Below, one piece after another: positions 30,542 through 38,857 of a stretch of DNA of 64,000 bases. The translations under genes were made by a program, and so were the position numbers. How positions within the stretch are numbered: position 1 is the first letter of the stretch; every line of letters begins with the position of its first letter. Below the pieces are notes generated by a model. It saw nothing but the letters and a program-made list of their open reading frames with translations, did no database searches and was not told where the DNA came from. This stretch comes from Cellulomonas terrae (lineage in GTDB: Bacteria; Actinomycetota; Actinomycetes; Actinomycetales; Cellulomonadaceae), in assembly GCF_007990265.1 (NCBI RefSeq), contig NZ_BJWH01000002.1, forward strand, positions 62,001 to 126,000, written 5' to 3'.

Positions 30542-31174
30542 GTGGACACCGACATCCCCCTGGAGCCCGTGCTCGAGCTGGTCGGGGTCTTCGTCGGGGC
30601 GATGTCCGGTGCGCTGGCCGCGGTGCGCAAGCAGTTCGACGTGTTCGGGATCCTCGTGCTCGCCTGGGCGGCCGGACTGGGTGGGGGCATCCTGCGCGAC
30701 GTGCTGATCGGCGCCGTGCCTCCCGTCGGGATCTCGAACTGGCGGTTCATCGTGACGGCCCTCGCCGGCGCAACCGTCATCTACTTCTTCCACCCGCGGC
30801 TCGAGCGGGCGCGTCGCTTCATCGTGGTGCTGGACGCCGGGGCCCTGGCCCTGTTCAGCGTCGTGGGCACGATCAAGGGGCTCGAGTACGGCACGACGCT
30901 GACCGCCGCGGTCATCGTCGGCGTCATGACCGGCGTCGGCGGGGGAGTGCTGCGCGACCTGCTCTCGGGTGAGGTGCCCGTGGTCCTGCACCACCGGCAG
31001 CTCTACGCGATCCCGGCGCTGCTCGGGTCGACCATGACGGCGATCCTGTGGTGGCAGGGCGCCGTCTCCACCGCGACGAGCGTCGTCGTGGTGGTCGCGG
31101 TGTTCGTCCTGCGGGTGATGGCGCTGCGGTTCCAGCTCAAGGCGCCGGGGCCGTGGCGCGGGTCGGTGCGCTGA
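30542..31174 (+). CDS. Trimeric intracellular cation channel (TRIC/UPF0126) protein
   Basis: 210 aa, about seven membrane helices arranged as two pseudo-repeats. Each repeat carries the glycine-rich kinked motif: AAGLGGGILRDVLIG and MTGVGGGVLRDLLSGEVP. These proteins are trimeric monovalent-cation (K+/Na+) channels in structurally studied prokaryotes. The start is uncertain: GTG 30542 lies 7 nt after GATGAT and gives VDTDIPLEPVLELVG. ATG 30530 and ATG 30467 are longer options. It stands alone between sepH and the inositol phosphatase gene. Confidence 0.87.
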   Translation: MDTDIPLEPVLELVGVFVGAMSGALAAVRKQFDVFGILVLAWAAGLGGGILRDVLIGAVPPVGISNWRFIVTALAGATVIYFFHPRLERARRFIVVLDAGALALFSVVGTIKGLEYGTTLTAAVIVGVMTGVGGGVLRDLLSGEVPVVLHHRQLYAIPALLGSTMTAILWWQGAVSTATSVVVVVAVFVLRVMALRFQLKAPGPWRGSVR

Positions 31175-31197
31175 GCCCGCGCTGAGAGGATGGCCGG

Positions 31198-32043
31198 GTG
31201 AACCCCGACTCTCCTGACCAGGTCCGCACGCTCGTCGAGGTCGCCGAGGCGCTCGCTCGGGAAGCGGGAGCGCTGATCCGGGACGGACGACGGCAGCTGG
31301 TGACCGTGGCGGCCACCAAGTCGAGCGACCAGGACGTGGTCACGGCGATGGACCTCGCGTCGGAGTCGCTCCTGCGCAGCCGGCTCGCCGAGCTGCGGCC
31401 GCACGACGCGATCCTCGGCGAGGAGGAGGCCTTCCGGCCCGGCACCTCGGGGATCACCTGGGTCGTGGACCCGATCGACGGCACGGTCAACTACCTGTAC
31501 GGCTCGTCGGCGTACGCCGTGTCCGTCGCTGCGGTGATCGGTCCCGACCCGGTGGCCGCGCCGGACCCGGCCACGTGGACGGCGCTCGCCGGGTGCGTGC
31601 ACGCCCCCGAGGACGGCCGGACGTTCACCGCCGGACGCGGGCTGGGGGCGACGCTCGACGGGACCGCCTTGCGCGTGGGTCCGGCGCGACCGTTGATCGA
31701 CTCGCTCGTGGGTACGGGCTTCGGATACGTCGCGTCCAGGAGGCGGGTGCAAGGACGAATCGTCGCGGAACTGTTGCCGCAGGTACGTGATATTCGTCGT
31801 GTGGGTTGCGCCTCACTCGACCTGTGCGCGATCGCCGCCGGAACGCTCGACCTGTACTACGAGCGAGGGCTGCAACCGTGGGACGTCGCGGCCGGGGCAC
31901 TGGTCGCACAGGAGGCAGGCGCGCTGGTCACGGGCCTTCGGGGGCAGGCGGCGCAGGAGTCGATGACCGTCGCGGGACCGCCCGGGAGGGTCGAGGAGCT
32001 GAGGGCGTTCCTCGAGGCCCTCGATGCCGACTCCGACGGATGA
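31198..32043 (+). CDS. Inositol monophosphatase family protein (SuhB-like)
   Basis: Mg2+-dependent phosphatase, 281 aa. Metal-binding motifs are intact: GEEEAF (Glu pair), WVVDPIDGTVNYLYG and LQPWDVAAGALVAQEAGA. In actinobacteria such enzymes make myo-inositol for phosphatidylinositol and mycothiol. GTG 31198 follows GAGGAT by 6 nt. The position upstream of DUF4193 matches suhB in the mycobacterial order. The substrate could also be another sugar phosphate. Confidence 0.92.
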   Translation: MNPDSPDQVRTLVEVAEALAREAGALIRDGRRQLVTVAATKSSDQDVVTAMDLASESLLRSRLAELRPHDAILGEEEAFRPGTSGITWVVDPIDGTVNYLYGSSAYAVSVAAVIGPDPVAAPDPATWTALAGCVHAPEDGRTFTAGRGLGATLDGTALRVGPARPLIDSLVGTGFGYVASRRRVQGRIVAELLPQVRDIRRVGCASLDLCAIAAGTLDLYYERGLQPWDVAAGALVAQEAGALVTGLRGQAAQESMTVAGPPGRVEELRAFLEALDADSDG

Positions 32044-32204
32044 AAACGCTCCCACAGCACCTGTGACGAAATCGGTCGCGCGTCCGGTTCGCACAGGGCT
32101 CGAAAGTGGTGCAGAATCCCACCGCGCGCGGGAACAAAAAGCGCGTCGCGTGCATTGATCCCGCGTATGAGTTTCCATCAAGACCACGGAGTGTGACGCC
32201 ACAC

Positions 32205-32504
32205 ATGGCTACCGACTACGACGCCCCGCGCAAGACCGAGGAGGACCTGAGCGAGGACTCGCTCCAGGAGCTCCAGGCTCGGCGTTCCGACAAGAACTCG
32301 GGCGTGGTGGACGAGGACGAGACCGAGGCGGCCGAAGGGTTCGAGCTCCCGGGCGCGGACCTGTCCGGCGAAGAGCTCTCCGTGCGCGTGCTGCCCCGGC
32401 AGGCGGACGAGTTCACCTGCTCGAGCTGTTTCCTGGTCCACCACCGCAGCCAGCTGGCCTACGAGCGCGACGGTCGTCCCGTGTGCTCGGAGTGCGCTGC
32501 CTGA
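32205..32504 (+). CDS. DUF4193 zinc-ribbon protein
   Basis: 99 aa. The highly conserved actinobacterial small protein begins MATDYDAPRKTEEDLSEDSL and is acidic through the middle. It ends with a C-x2-C...C-x2-C ribbon (CSSCFLVHHRSQLAYERDG then CSEC). Function unknown; homologue of Rv2699c. ATG 32205 was chosen for the invariant MATDYD start. The 161-bp upstream gap is noticeably AT-richer than its surroundings and has a TATGAG hexamer near 32166, so it probably carries its own promoter. A bidirectional terminator follows. Confidence 0.92.
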   Translation: MATDYDAPRKTEEDLSEDSLQELQARRSDKNSGVVDEDETEAAEGFELPGADLSGEELSVRVLPRQADEFTCSSCFLVHHRSQLAYERDGRPVCSECAA

Positions 32505-32531
32505 CGACGGCTCCGAGAACGCGCACGGCTC

Positions 32532-32575
32532 CCTGAGGGTCGGCCGCCCGGAACGACGGGCGGCCGACCCTCAGG
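32532..32575. terminator. Bidirectional terminator between DUF4193 and DUF3093
   Basis: Perfect 19-bp inverted repeat (32532-32550 with 32557-32575), loop GAACGA. The right arm includes the stop codon of the DUF3093 gene. Confidence 0.88.
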
Positions 32576-33050
32576 CGTGCAGCGCGGCGGCGAGCGCCGT
32601 CGGCCGGCGGGTGGACACCACCCAGTACGGCGTCGGGTCCTCCGGGTCCTGGACCTCGACCCGGACGGCGGTGTGGATCCAGCCGCGCAGGCACACGTGG
32701 GCGCGTGCGTCGAGACGGGTGTCCAGCTCGGCCCTCGTCTCGTCCGCATCGAGCGCCCGCGCGGCGCCGAGGAGCTCCACCGGGATGTGCGCACCACCGG
32801 CGCGGAAGACGCCGTCGCGCACCTCGACCCGCGGTGCCAGCCCCACCAGGGCCACCGCACCGGCGACCAGGACGCCCGCGCCGACGAGGGCGGCGACGCG
32901 CGGGTCCAGCGGGACGAACGCGATCGACATCATGGCGGCGAAGACGACCAGCAGGACCCAGCCCAGCGGACCCAGCCACAGCCGTTCGGTGTACGTCGGC
33001 GCAGCCGCCCGGGACGAGGGCAGCGGGGTTCCACGAGGAGCTTCTGGCAT
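32571..33050 (-). CDS. DUF3093 membrane protein
   Basis: 159 aa. Two adjacent membrane helices ([20 protein letters not shown] and [20 protein letters not shown]) follow the short arm [11 protein letters not shown] soluble domain of about 90 residues with [20 protein letters not shown] and [11 protein letters not shown] completes the protein. Counterpart of Rv2698. ATG 33050 lies 6 nt after GATGCT on the minus strand. Divergent from dut by 38 bp. Function unknown. Confidence 0.85.
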   Translation of the reverse strand: MPEAPRGTPLPSSRAAAPTYTERLWLGPLGWVLLVVFAAMMSIAFVPLDPRVAALVGAGVLVAGAVALVGLAPRVEVRDGVFRAGGAHIPVELLGAARALDADETRAELDTRLDARAHVCLRGWIHTAVRVEVQDPEDPTPYWVVSTRRPTALAAALHA

Positions 33051-33074
33051 GCACCCAGCATCCCATCCGGCGGG

Positions 33075-33080
33075 TAGGGT
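33075..33080 (+). promoter_or_regulatory. Probable -10 TAGGGT of dut
   Basis: TAGGGT ends 8 nt before the GTG at 33089, inside the 38-bp gap with the divergent DUF3093 gene. Confidence 0.45.
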
Positions 33081-33088
33081 CGGGCCCC

Positions 33089-33559
33089 GTGACGGCCGAC
33101 CCCAGCATCGAGGTGCTCCTGCTGCGCCTCGACCCCGAGCTTCCCGCACCCGCCTACGCGCACCCCGGCGACGCCGGTGCCGATCTGGTCTCCAGGATCG
33201 ACGTCGTGATCCCGCCGCAGGGCCGCGCGACCGTCCCCACCGGGGTCGCGATCGCCCTGCCCGACGGGTTCGCCGCGTTCGTGCACCCACGCTCCGGGCT
33301 GGCCATGCGGCACGGTCTGACGATCGTCAACGCCCCCGGGACCGTCGACGCCGGCTACCGCGGCGAGATCGCCGTGACGCTGCTGAACACGGACGTCGAG
33401 CACGCGATCGAGCTGCACCGGGGTGACCGGATCGCGCAGCTGGTGGTCCAGCGCGTCGAGCGGGTGCGCTTCGTCGAGGCCGAGCAGCTGCCCGGGTCGC
33501 ACCGTGGCGACGGCGGCTTCGGGTCCAGCGGTGGCTGGAAGGCTGCGCCGACGCGCTAG
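33089..33559 (+). CDS. dut: dUTP diphosphatase
   Basis: Trimeric dUTPase hydrolysing dUTP to dUMP and PPi, cytosolic, 156 aa. All five motifs are seen: HPGDAGADL (1), PRSGLA (2), [13 protein letters not shown] (3), [11 protein letters not shown] (4) and [12 protein letters not shown] (5). GTG 33089 is 8 nt after TAGGGT (33075-33080), so the mRNA is probably leaderless or nearly so. It is the first gene of a plus-strand run through DUF3159, matching the Rv2697c region. PPi released here could feed the PPi-type phosphofructokinase. Confidence 0.95.
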   Translation: MTADPSIEVLLLRLDPELPAPAYAHPGDAGADLVSRIDVVIPPQGRATVPTGVAIALPDGFAAFVHPRSGLAMRHGLTIVNAPGTVDAGYRGEIAVTLLNTDVEHAIELHRGDRIAQLVVQRVERVRFVEAEQLPGSHRGDGGFGSSGGWKAAPTR

Positions 33560-33623
33560 GTCGGGACTACTGTCGATCTGTTGGCAACTGATGCGCGCGA
33601 GCGCGTCGAAGAGGAGTGAGCAC

Positions 33624-34382
33624 GTGGCGCTGTTCCGGCGTGGTGGGAAGGATCCTGCCCCCCAAGACGCGGTGGAGACCGAGGTCGACGAGCTGTCCGT
33701 CGACGACGGGCCCGAGCCCAAGGACGTCCCGACCGCACGCACCAGCGGCCCGTGGGACGCCTCGCAGGTCGACGACGACGTGCCGCGCGTGGACCTCGGT
33801 GCCATCCTCCTGCCCGGCGTGCAGGGCATGGAGCTGCGCATGGAGATCGACAAGGCGACCAACGTGGTGTCCGCCGCGTCGATCCTCCTGGACGGCTCGT
33901 CGCTGCAGGTGCAGGCGTTCGCGGCGCCCCGCACCGACGGCATCTGGGACGAGATCCGCGCCGAGATCGCCGAGTCCGTGACCCAGCAGGGTGGCTCCGC
34001 CGACGACCTGCCGGGCCCGTTCGGGCGCGAGCTCCTGGCCCGGCTCCCCGTCCGGACGCCGGAGGGGCGCACCGGGCACCGACCGGCCCGCTTCATCGGT
34101 GCCGACGGTCCGCGGTGGTTCGTGCGCGGTGTCGTCACCGGGCGCGCGGCGGTGGACCCGTCGGCCGCGACCGCGCTTGAGCAGCTCTTCGCCGGGATCG
34201 TCGTGGTTCGTGGCACGGACGCCCGTCCGCCCCGTGACCTGCTCACACTGACGCTGCCGGGACCGGGGACGCCCAACCTGAAGTCCTCCGACGAGACCGC
34301 GCAGGGCGCCGTCGCCGAGGCTCCCGCGGCCCCGGACTTCGACCCGCTGACCCGCGGCCCGGAGATCACGGAGATCCGATGA
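33624..34382 (+). CDS. DUF3710 family protein
   Basis: 252 aa, conserved in actinobacteria (Rv2696c type). MALFRRGGKD is the family N-terminus. An acidic linker follows, then GPWDASQVDDDVPRVDLGAI and LPGVQGMELRMEIDKATNVV, and a globular domain with RFIGADGPRWFVRGVVTG. No membrane helix or signal. GTG 33624 has GAGGAGTGAG upstream. The stop overlaps the OB-fold gene (ATGA). Function unknown. Confidence 0.87.
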   Translation: MALFRRGGKDPAPQDAVETEVDELSVDDGPEPKDVPTARTSGPWDASQVDDDVPRVDLGAILLPGVQGMELRMEIDKATNVVSAASILLDGSSLQVQAFAAPRTDGIWDEIRAEIAESVTQQGGSADDLPGPFGRELLARLPVRTPEGRTGHRPARFIGADGPRWFVRGVVTGRAAVDPSAATALEQLFAGIVVVRGTDARPPRDLLTLTLPGPGTPNLKSSDETAQGAVAEAPAAPDFDPLTRGPEITEIR

Positions 34383-34747
34383 GCCTCAAGGAGCGCCTGA
34401 AGAAGGCGGTCGCGTCGCAGGCCGAGATCGAGGCCTCCGAGGAACGTGCCGACGCGCACCGTTCGGTCGGCTGCACCCCGGTCGACCAGCTGGCGGACCG
34501 CTCGCGCGCCAGCGTCTCCGGTGTCATCCGGTCCGTCACCCTGCGGCCGCGTGAGGGCGTGCCGGCGCTGGAGGCCGAGCTGTACGACGGCAGCGGTGCG
34601 CTCGACCTGGTCTGGCTCGGCCGGCGCGAGATCGGCGGCGTCACCCCGGGTCGCCGGCTGAAGATCGAAGGGCTCGTGTGCCTCATCGACGGTCGCAAGA
34701 CCGTGTTCAACCCCCGCTACGAGCTCAGGCCGCGTCCCGGTGAGTGA
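34379..34747 (+). CDS. OB-fold nucleic-acid-binding domain protein
   Basis: 122 aa. SLKERLKKAVASQAEIEASEE is a helical lead. The OB-fold follows: RASVSGVIRSVTLRPREGVP, LEAELYDGSGALDLVWLGRR and GVTPGRRLKIEGLVCLIDGR, the arrangement seen in tRNA anticodon-type OB domains. ATG 34379 overlaps the DUF3710 stop and its own stop overlaps the DUF3159 start by 8 nt. Likely binds RNA or single-stranded DNA; the partner is unknown. Confidence 0.87.
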   Translation: MSLKERLKKAVASQAEIEASEERADAHRSVGCTPVDQLADRSRASVSGVIRSVTLRPREGVPALEAELYDGSGALDLVWLGRREIGGVTPGRRLKIEGLVCLIDGRKTVFNPRYELRPRPGE

Positions 34748-35498
34748 GTCGGAGCGCAGGGACCCGGACGACGTCCTCGCTGCCGTCGACGACGGCGCAG
34801 ACCCTCAGGACGGCCCCGCGCGCGGGATGAAGGTGCTGACGTCGGACACGTTCTCGGCGTCGGACGCCGTCGGGGGCGTGCGCGGGATCATCGAGTCCGT
34901 CGCCCCGGGCATGCTGTTCGTCGTCGTGTACATCGCCGTCGGGCAGCAGCTCGCACCCGCGCTGATCGTCGCCCTGTCGGCCGCGGTGATCACCGTCGTC
35001 GTCCGGCTGGTGCAGCGCCAGGCCCCGACCCAGGCGTTCGGCGGCTTCCTCGGCGTCGCCATCGGGGTGCTGTGGGCGTGGCGGACGGGCGACGCGAAGG
35101 ACTTCTTCGCGTACGGCCTCTGGGTGAACGTCTCGTGGTTCCTCGGGACCCTGCTGACCATCGTGATCGGCTGGCCGCTCGTCGGTCTCGTCGTCGGGCT
35201 GTTCTCGAAGGCCGGTCCGCTCAACGAGGGTGGCTCGTGGGCGGGAGCAGTCGCGTGGCGGAAAGACCGCCCGCTGCGGCGGCGCTACGCGCTCGCGACC
35301 GTGCCGTTCGTGGCGCTCTTCGGTCTGCGCCTGGCGGTCCAGCTCCCGCTCTACTTCAGCTCCGAGGTCACGTGGCTGGGCACCGCGAAGCTCGTCATGG
35401 GGGTGCCCGGCACGGCGCTCGCGCTGTGGGTCAGCTGGTTGCTGGTCCGTGGGTCAAGAGCTGCTCCAGAGCTGCCTCGTCCGACTCCCGAGCGGTGA
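34740..35498 (+). CDS. DUF3159 membrane protein
   Basis: 252 aa. An acidic N-terminal arm of about 40 residues precedes six hydrophobic segments, with hallmark pieces GIIESVAPGMLFVVVYI, TQAFGGFLGVAIGVLWAWRTG, DFFAYGLWVNVSWFLG and TWLGTAKLVMGVPGTALALW. Counterpart of the integral membrane protein Rv2693c. GTG 34740 overlaps the OB-fold gene. The last 22 codons lie over the end of the convergent RCK gene (68-bp overlap). Function unknown; the position beside TrkA-type proteins may link it to ion transport, but this is only context. Confidence 0.88.
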   Translation: MSESERRDPDDVLAAVDDGADPQDGPARGMKVLTSDTFSASDAVGGVRGIIESVAPGMLFVVVYIAVGQQLAPALIVALSAAVITVVVRLVQRQAPTQAFGGFLGVAIGVLWAWRTGDAKDFFAYGLWVNVSWFLGTLLTIVIGWPLVGLVVGLFSKAGPLNEGGSWAGAVAWRKDRPLRRRYALATVPFVALFGLRLAVQLPLYFSSEVTWLGTAKLVMGVPGTALALWVSWLLVRGSRAAPELPRPTPER

Positions 35499-36105
35499 CG
35501 AACAACAGCTCGTCCCGGCCCTCGAGCGTGTCGTCGGGGCTCGGGGCGATCGGCCGCGCGTCCCGCACGATGCACGCCAGCACGGTGTCGGTGGGCCACT
35601 CGATCTGACCGACGCGCACCCCTGCCAACGGGGAGTCGTCCGGGAGCGTGAGCTCGAGGATGTCGGCCCGTGACTGGTGGAACGTGAAGATCCGCACGAG
35701 GTCCCCGACCGTGACGGCCTCCTCGACCATCGCCGTCATGATCCGGGGCGTGGAGACCGCGACGTCGACGCCCCACGCCTCGTCGAACATCCACTCGTTC
35801 TTCGGGTTGTTCACGCGGGCGACCGTGCGGGGGACGCCGAACTCGGTCTTGGCCAGCAGCGAGATGACCAGGTTCGCCTTGTCGTCGCCGGTCGCCGCCA
35901 CGACGACGTCGCACTCCTCGGTCTTGACCTGGCGCAGGGTGGGCAGCTCGCACGCGTCCGCCAGCAGCCAGTCCGCCTCGGCGACCTGCGAGACCCGCAT
36001 CGCCGACGGCTGCCGGTCGATCAGGGTGACCTCGTGGCCGTGCCCGAGGAGCTCGCGCGCGATGGAGCGACCGACCGAGCCGGCGCCCGCGATGACGACC
36101 CTCAT
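35431..36105 (-). CDS. TrkA-type RCK potassium regulatory protein (CeoC-like)
   Basis: 224 aa cytosolic NAD-binding regulator. The Rossmann motif GAGSVGRSIARELLGHGHEV begins at about residue 6 and ends in ID (acidic ligand). The C-terminal TrkA_C domain starts near residue 140 (LVRIFTFHQSRADILEL). ATG 36105 overlaps the upstream RCK stop by 4 nt, so the two are co-translated. Such proteins gate K+ channels or transporters in response to nucleotides. No TrkH/TrkG/KtrB gene is in the window; the nearby candidate partner is the divergent KimA-like permease. Confidence 0.9.
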   Translation of the reverse strand: MRVVIAGAGSVGRSIARELLGHGHEVTLIDRQPSAMRVSQVAEADWLLADACELPTLRQVKTEECDVVVAATGDDKANLVISLLAKTEFGVPRTVARVNNPKNEWMFDEAWGVDVAVSTPRIMTAMVEEAVTVGDLVRIFTFHQSRADILELTLPDDSPLAGVRVGQIEWPTDTVLACIVRDARPIAPSPDDTLEGRDELLFVTARESDEAALEQLLTHGPATS

Positions 36106-36767
36106 GCGGTCACCGCCGGCGCGCTGGTGAGGATGCGTTCGACCAGGGCGGAGGAGTCCGCCCGCATGAGCACGTGCACGGTGTCGTTCTCCTGCAGGAC
36201 GGTGGTCGGCGTCGGCAGGAGGCCGTCGCCGTAGCGGGTCACGTACGCGATGCGGGCGCCGGCGGCGTCCTCCAGGGTGCGCAGCGGCTTGCCGACCCAG
36301 CCCGGGTGGACGTCGACCTGGGACAGCTGGATCTGGCCGGAGGCGTCCCGGTACTCGTCCGTGGCACCCATGGGGAGCAGCCGGCGCAGGACCTGGTGGG
36401 CGGTCCAGCGGACCGTCGCGACCGTCGGGATGCCGAGGCGCTGGTAGATCTCGGCCCGGTGCGGGTCGTAGATCCGGGCGACGACGTTCTCGATGCCGAA
36501 CGTCTCGCGCACCACCCGGGCCGCGAGGATGTTCGAGTTGTCACCGTCGGAGACGGCCGCGAACGCGAACGCCTCCTCGATCCCCGCCTGCTTGAGCGTG
36601 TCCCGGTCGAAGCCGAGGCCGGTGACCTTGTTCCCGCCGAACTCGGGGTCGAGCCGCCGGAACGCCTCGGGGTTCTGGTCGATGACGGCCACCGAGTGCC
36701 CGTTGTCCTCGAGACTCTTCGCCAGCGTCGCACCGACCCGGCCGCATCCCATGATCACGAAGTGCAC
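36102..36767 (-). CDS. TrkA-type RCK potassium regulatory protein (CeoB-like)
   Basis: 221 aa, paralogue of the following gene. Rossmann motif VIMGCGRVGATLAKSLEDNG, ligand Asp in AVIDQNPEAF, then SDGDNSNILAARVVRETFG and ARIYDPHRAEIYQRLGI. The TrkA_C domain (about 140-221) includes GDGLLPTPTTVLQENDTVHV. GTG 36767 starts the family sequence; GTG 36791 would add eight residues. It is the first gene of a two-gene operon and is divergent from the permease across an 86-bp gap, so both could share regulatory sequence. Confidence 0.9.
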   Translation of the reverse strand: MHFVIMGCGRVGATLAKSLEDNGHSVAVIDQNPEAFRRLDPEFGGNKVTGLGFDRDTLKQAGIEEAFAFAAVSDGDNSNILAARVVRETFGIENVVARIYDPHRAEIYQRLGIPTVATVRWTAHQVLRRLLPMGATDEYRDASGQIQLSQVDVHPGWVGKPLRTLEDAAGARIAYVTRYGDGLLPTPTTVLQENDTVHVLMRADSSALVERILTSAPAVTA

Positions 36768-36839
36768 AGTGCGGCACGCTATACCGTCCACCTCACCCGG
36801 CGCGCCGGGTGGGGTGGTGTGGGCGACGGTTCACAGGCC

Positions 36840-36845
36840 TAGCAT
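36840..36845 (+). promoter_or_regulatory. Probable -10 TAGCAT of the permease gene
   Basis: TAGCAT is 8 nt before the GTG at 36854, in the short gap shared with the divergent RCK operon. Confidence 0.45.
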
Positions 36846-36853
36846 TGCGGATC

Positions 36854-38857
36854 GTGTCGGACCTCTCGGATGCCGCCAAACGCCTGTTGCTCGGACGCCC
36901 TGTCCGCAGCGACCGGCTCGGCCACACGCTCCTGCCGAAGCGCATCGCGCTCCCGGTGTTCGCGTCGGACGCGCTCTCGTCGGTGGCGTACGCGCCCGAC
37001 GAGATCCTCCTGACGCTCTCGCTCGCCGGGATGGCGGCGCTCGTCTTCTCGCCGTGGGTCGGCCTGGCGGTCGTCGCGGTGATGGTCGTCGTCGTCGCGT
37101 CGTACCGGCAGAACGTGCACGCGTACCCGTCCGGTGGGGGTGACTACGAGGTCGCGACCACGAACCTCGGCAAGAACGCCGGCGTCACCGTGGCCAGCGC
37201 CCTGCTCGTCGACTACGTCCTCACGGTCGCCGTGTCGATCTCCTCGGGTGCCCAGTACGCCGCGTCCGCGTTCCCGGCGCTGCGCGGGCACGAGGCGACG
37301 TTCGCGGTCGGGCTGGTCGTGCTCCTGACGGTCGCGAACCTGCGTGGCGTGAAGGAGTCGGGACGGGTGTTCGCGCTCCCGGTCTACCTGTTCATGCTCG
37401 CCATCGGCTCGATCGCCGTCATCGGCTCCATCCAGCTGCTCACGGGCAACCTGACCATGGCGGAGAGCTCCGGCTACGAGCTGGCGCCGGACGCCGCGTT
37501 CGACCAGGGCCTCACGGGGCTGGCCGGGTTCTTCCTGATCCTGCGGGCGTTCGCGTCCGGGTGCGCGGCCCTGACGGGTGTCGAGGCGATCAGCAACGGC
37601 GTGCCGGCGTTCAAGAAGCCGAAGTCGAGGAACGCGGCGACGACGCTGGCCCTGCTGGGCGGCCTGTCGATCGTCATGATCATGTCGATCCTGCTGCTGT
37701 CCCGCGCGACCGGCGTGGTGTTCGCCGACGACCCCCAGACGCAGCTGCTGGAGGACGGCGTGCCGGTGGGGGAGAGCTACGTGCAGCACCCTGTGATCAG
37801 CCAGCTGTCGTCCGCGGTGTTCTCCGGCGTGCCCGTCGTCGCGGTGCTGGTGGCCATCGTCACCGGGCTGATCCTCGTGCTCGCGGCCAACACGGCGTTC
37901 AACGGGTTTCCCGTGCTCGGCTCGATCCTGGCGCGCGACGGCTACCTGCCCCGCCAGCTCCACACCCGCGGCGACCGGCTGGCCTTCTCCAACGGCATCG
38001 TCACCCTCGCGCTCGTCGCCATCGCACTCATCTGGGCGTTCGACGCCCAGGTCACCCGCCTGATCCAGCTGTACATCGTCGGCGTCTTCGTGTCGTTCAC
38101 GGTCAGCCAGCTCGGCATGGTCCGGCACTGGACGCGGCACCTGCGCACGGAGCCGGACCCGGCCCGGCGGACGCGGATGAAGCGGTCGCGGATCATCAAC
38201 TCCGTCGGCCTGGCGATGACGGCGACGGTGCTCGTCGTGGTGCTCATCACCAAGTTCACGCACGGCGCGTGGATCGCCATCCTGGCGATGGTCATCATCT
38301 ACGTCCTCATGCAGTCCATCCACCGCCACTACGCGCTGGTGCGCGCCGAGCTGGCGCTGGGCACCGACGCAGAGGCGGCTCGTGCGCTGCCCAGCCGGGT
38401 GCACGCGATCGTGCTGGTCTCGCACCTGCACCGGCCGACGATGCGCGCGCTGGCGTACGCGCGCGCGTCGCGCCCGCAGGTGCTGGAGGCCCTCACCGTC
38501 GGGGTCGACCCGGAGGACGTCGTGGTGCTGCGGGAGCAGTGGGAGGCGATGAACATCCCGGTGCCGCTACGGGTGCTCGACTCGCCGTTCCGGGAGATCA
38601 CCCGACCGGTGCTCACGTACGTGCGCTCGATCCGACGGGACAGCCCTCGGGACCTCGTGGTGGTCTACATCCCCGAGTACGTGGTCGGGCACTGGTGGGA
38701 GCAGCTGCTGCACAACCAGTCCGCGCTGCGGCTCAAGGGCCGGCTGCTGTTCACGCCGGGCGTGGTCGTGGCGTCGGTGCCGTGGCAGCTGGCGTCCTCC
38801 GAGGGGCAGACGGGGCTCGAGGAGCCGGTCCGGGGTACCGTTCCGCGTGGCTACTGA
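36854..38857 (+). CDS. APC-superfamily permease, KimA-like probable potassium importer
   Basis: 667 aa membrane protein with about 12 helices in the first 480 residues and a cytosolic C-terminal domain of about 180 residues. LPKRIALPVFASDALSSVAYAPDEILLTL, conserved in the KUP/KimA-like APC group, starts near residue 27. SYRQNVHAYPSGGGDYEVA follows. The C-terminal part has RVHAIVLVSHLHRPTMRALA and VVYIPEYVVGHWWEQLLHNQ, as in Bacillus KimA (formerly YdaO), whose soluble domain binds c-di-AMP. GTG 36854 follows TAGCAT by 8 nt. Neighbouring RCK genes support a K+ role. An amino-acid substrate cannot be excluded from sequence alone. Confidence 0.87.
   Translation: MSDLSDAAKRLLLGRPVRSDRLGHTLLPKRIALPVFASDALSSVAYAPDEILLTLSLAGMAALVFSPWVGLAVVAVMVVVVASYRQNVHAYPSGGGDYEVATTNLGKNAGVTVASALLVDYVLTVAVSISSGAQYAASAFPALRGHEATFAVGLVVLLTVANLRGVKESGRVFALPVYLFMLAIGSIAVIGSIQLLTGNLTMAESSGYELAPDAAFDQGLTGLAGFFLILRAFASGCAALTGVEAISNGVPAFKKPKSRNAATTLALLGGLSIVMIMSILLLSRATGVVFADDPQTQLLEDGVPVGESYVQHPVISQLSSAVFSGVPVVAVLVAIVTGLILVLAANTAFNGFPVLGSILARDGYLPRQLHTRGDRLAFSNGIVTLALVAIALIWAFDAQVTRLIQLYIVGVFVSFTVSQLGMVRHWTRHLRTEPDPARRTRMKRSRIINSVGLAMTATVLVVVLITKFTHGAWIAILAMVIIYVLMQSIHRHYALVRAELALGTDAEAARALPSRVHAIVLVSHLHRPTMRALAYARASRPQVLEALTVGVDPEDVVVLREQWEAMNIPVPLRVLDSPFREITRPVLTYVRSIRRDSPRDLVVVYIPEYVVGHWWEQLLHNQSALRLKGRLLFTPGVVVASVPWQLASSEGQTGLEEPVRGTVPRGY

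Noticed and set aside
36839-38431. 530-codon minus-strand frame opposite the KimA-like permease
   Set aside because: Its translation is dominated by Arg, Asp, His and Val with no domain, whereas the plus frame has clear membrane helices and family motifs.
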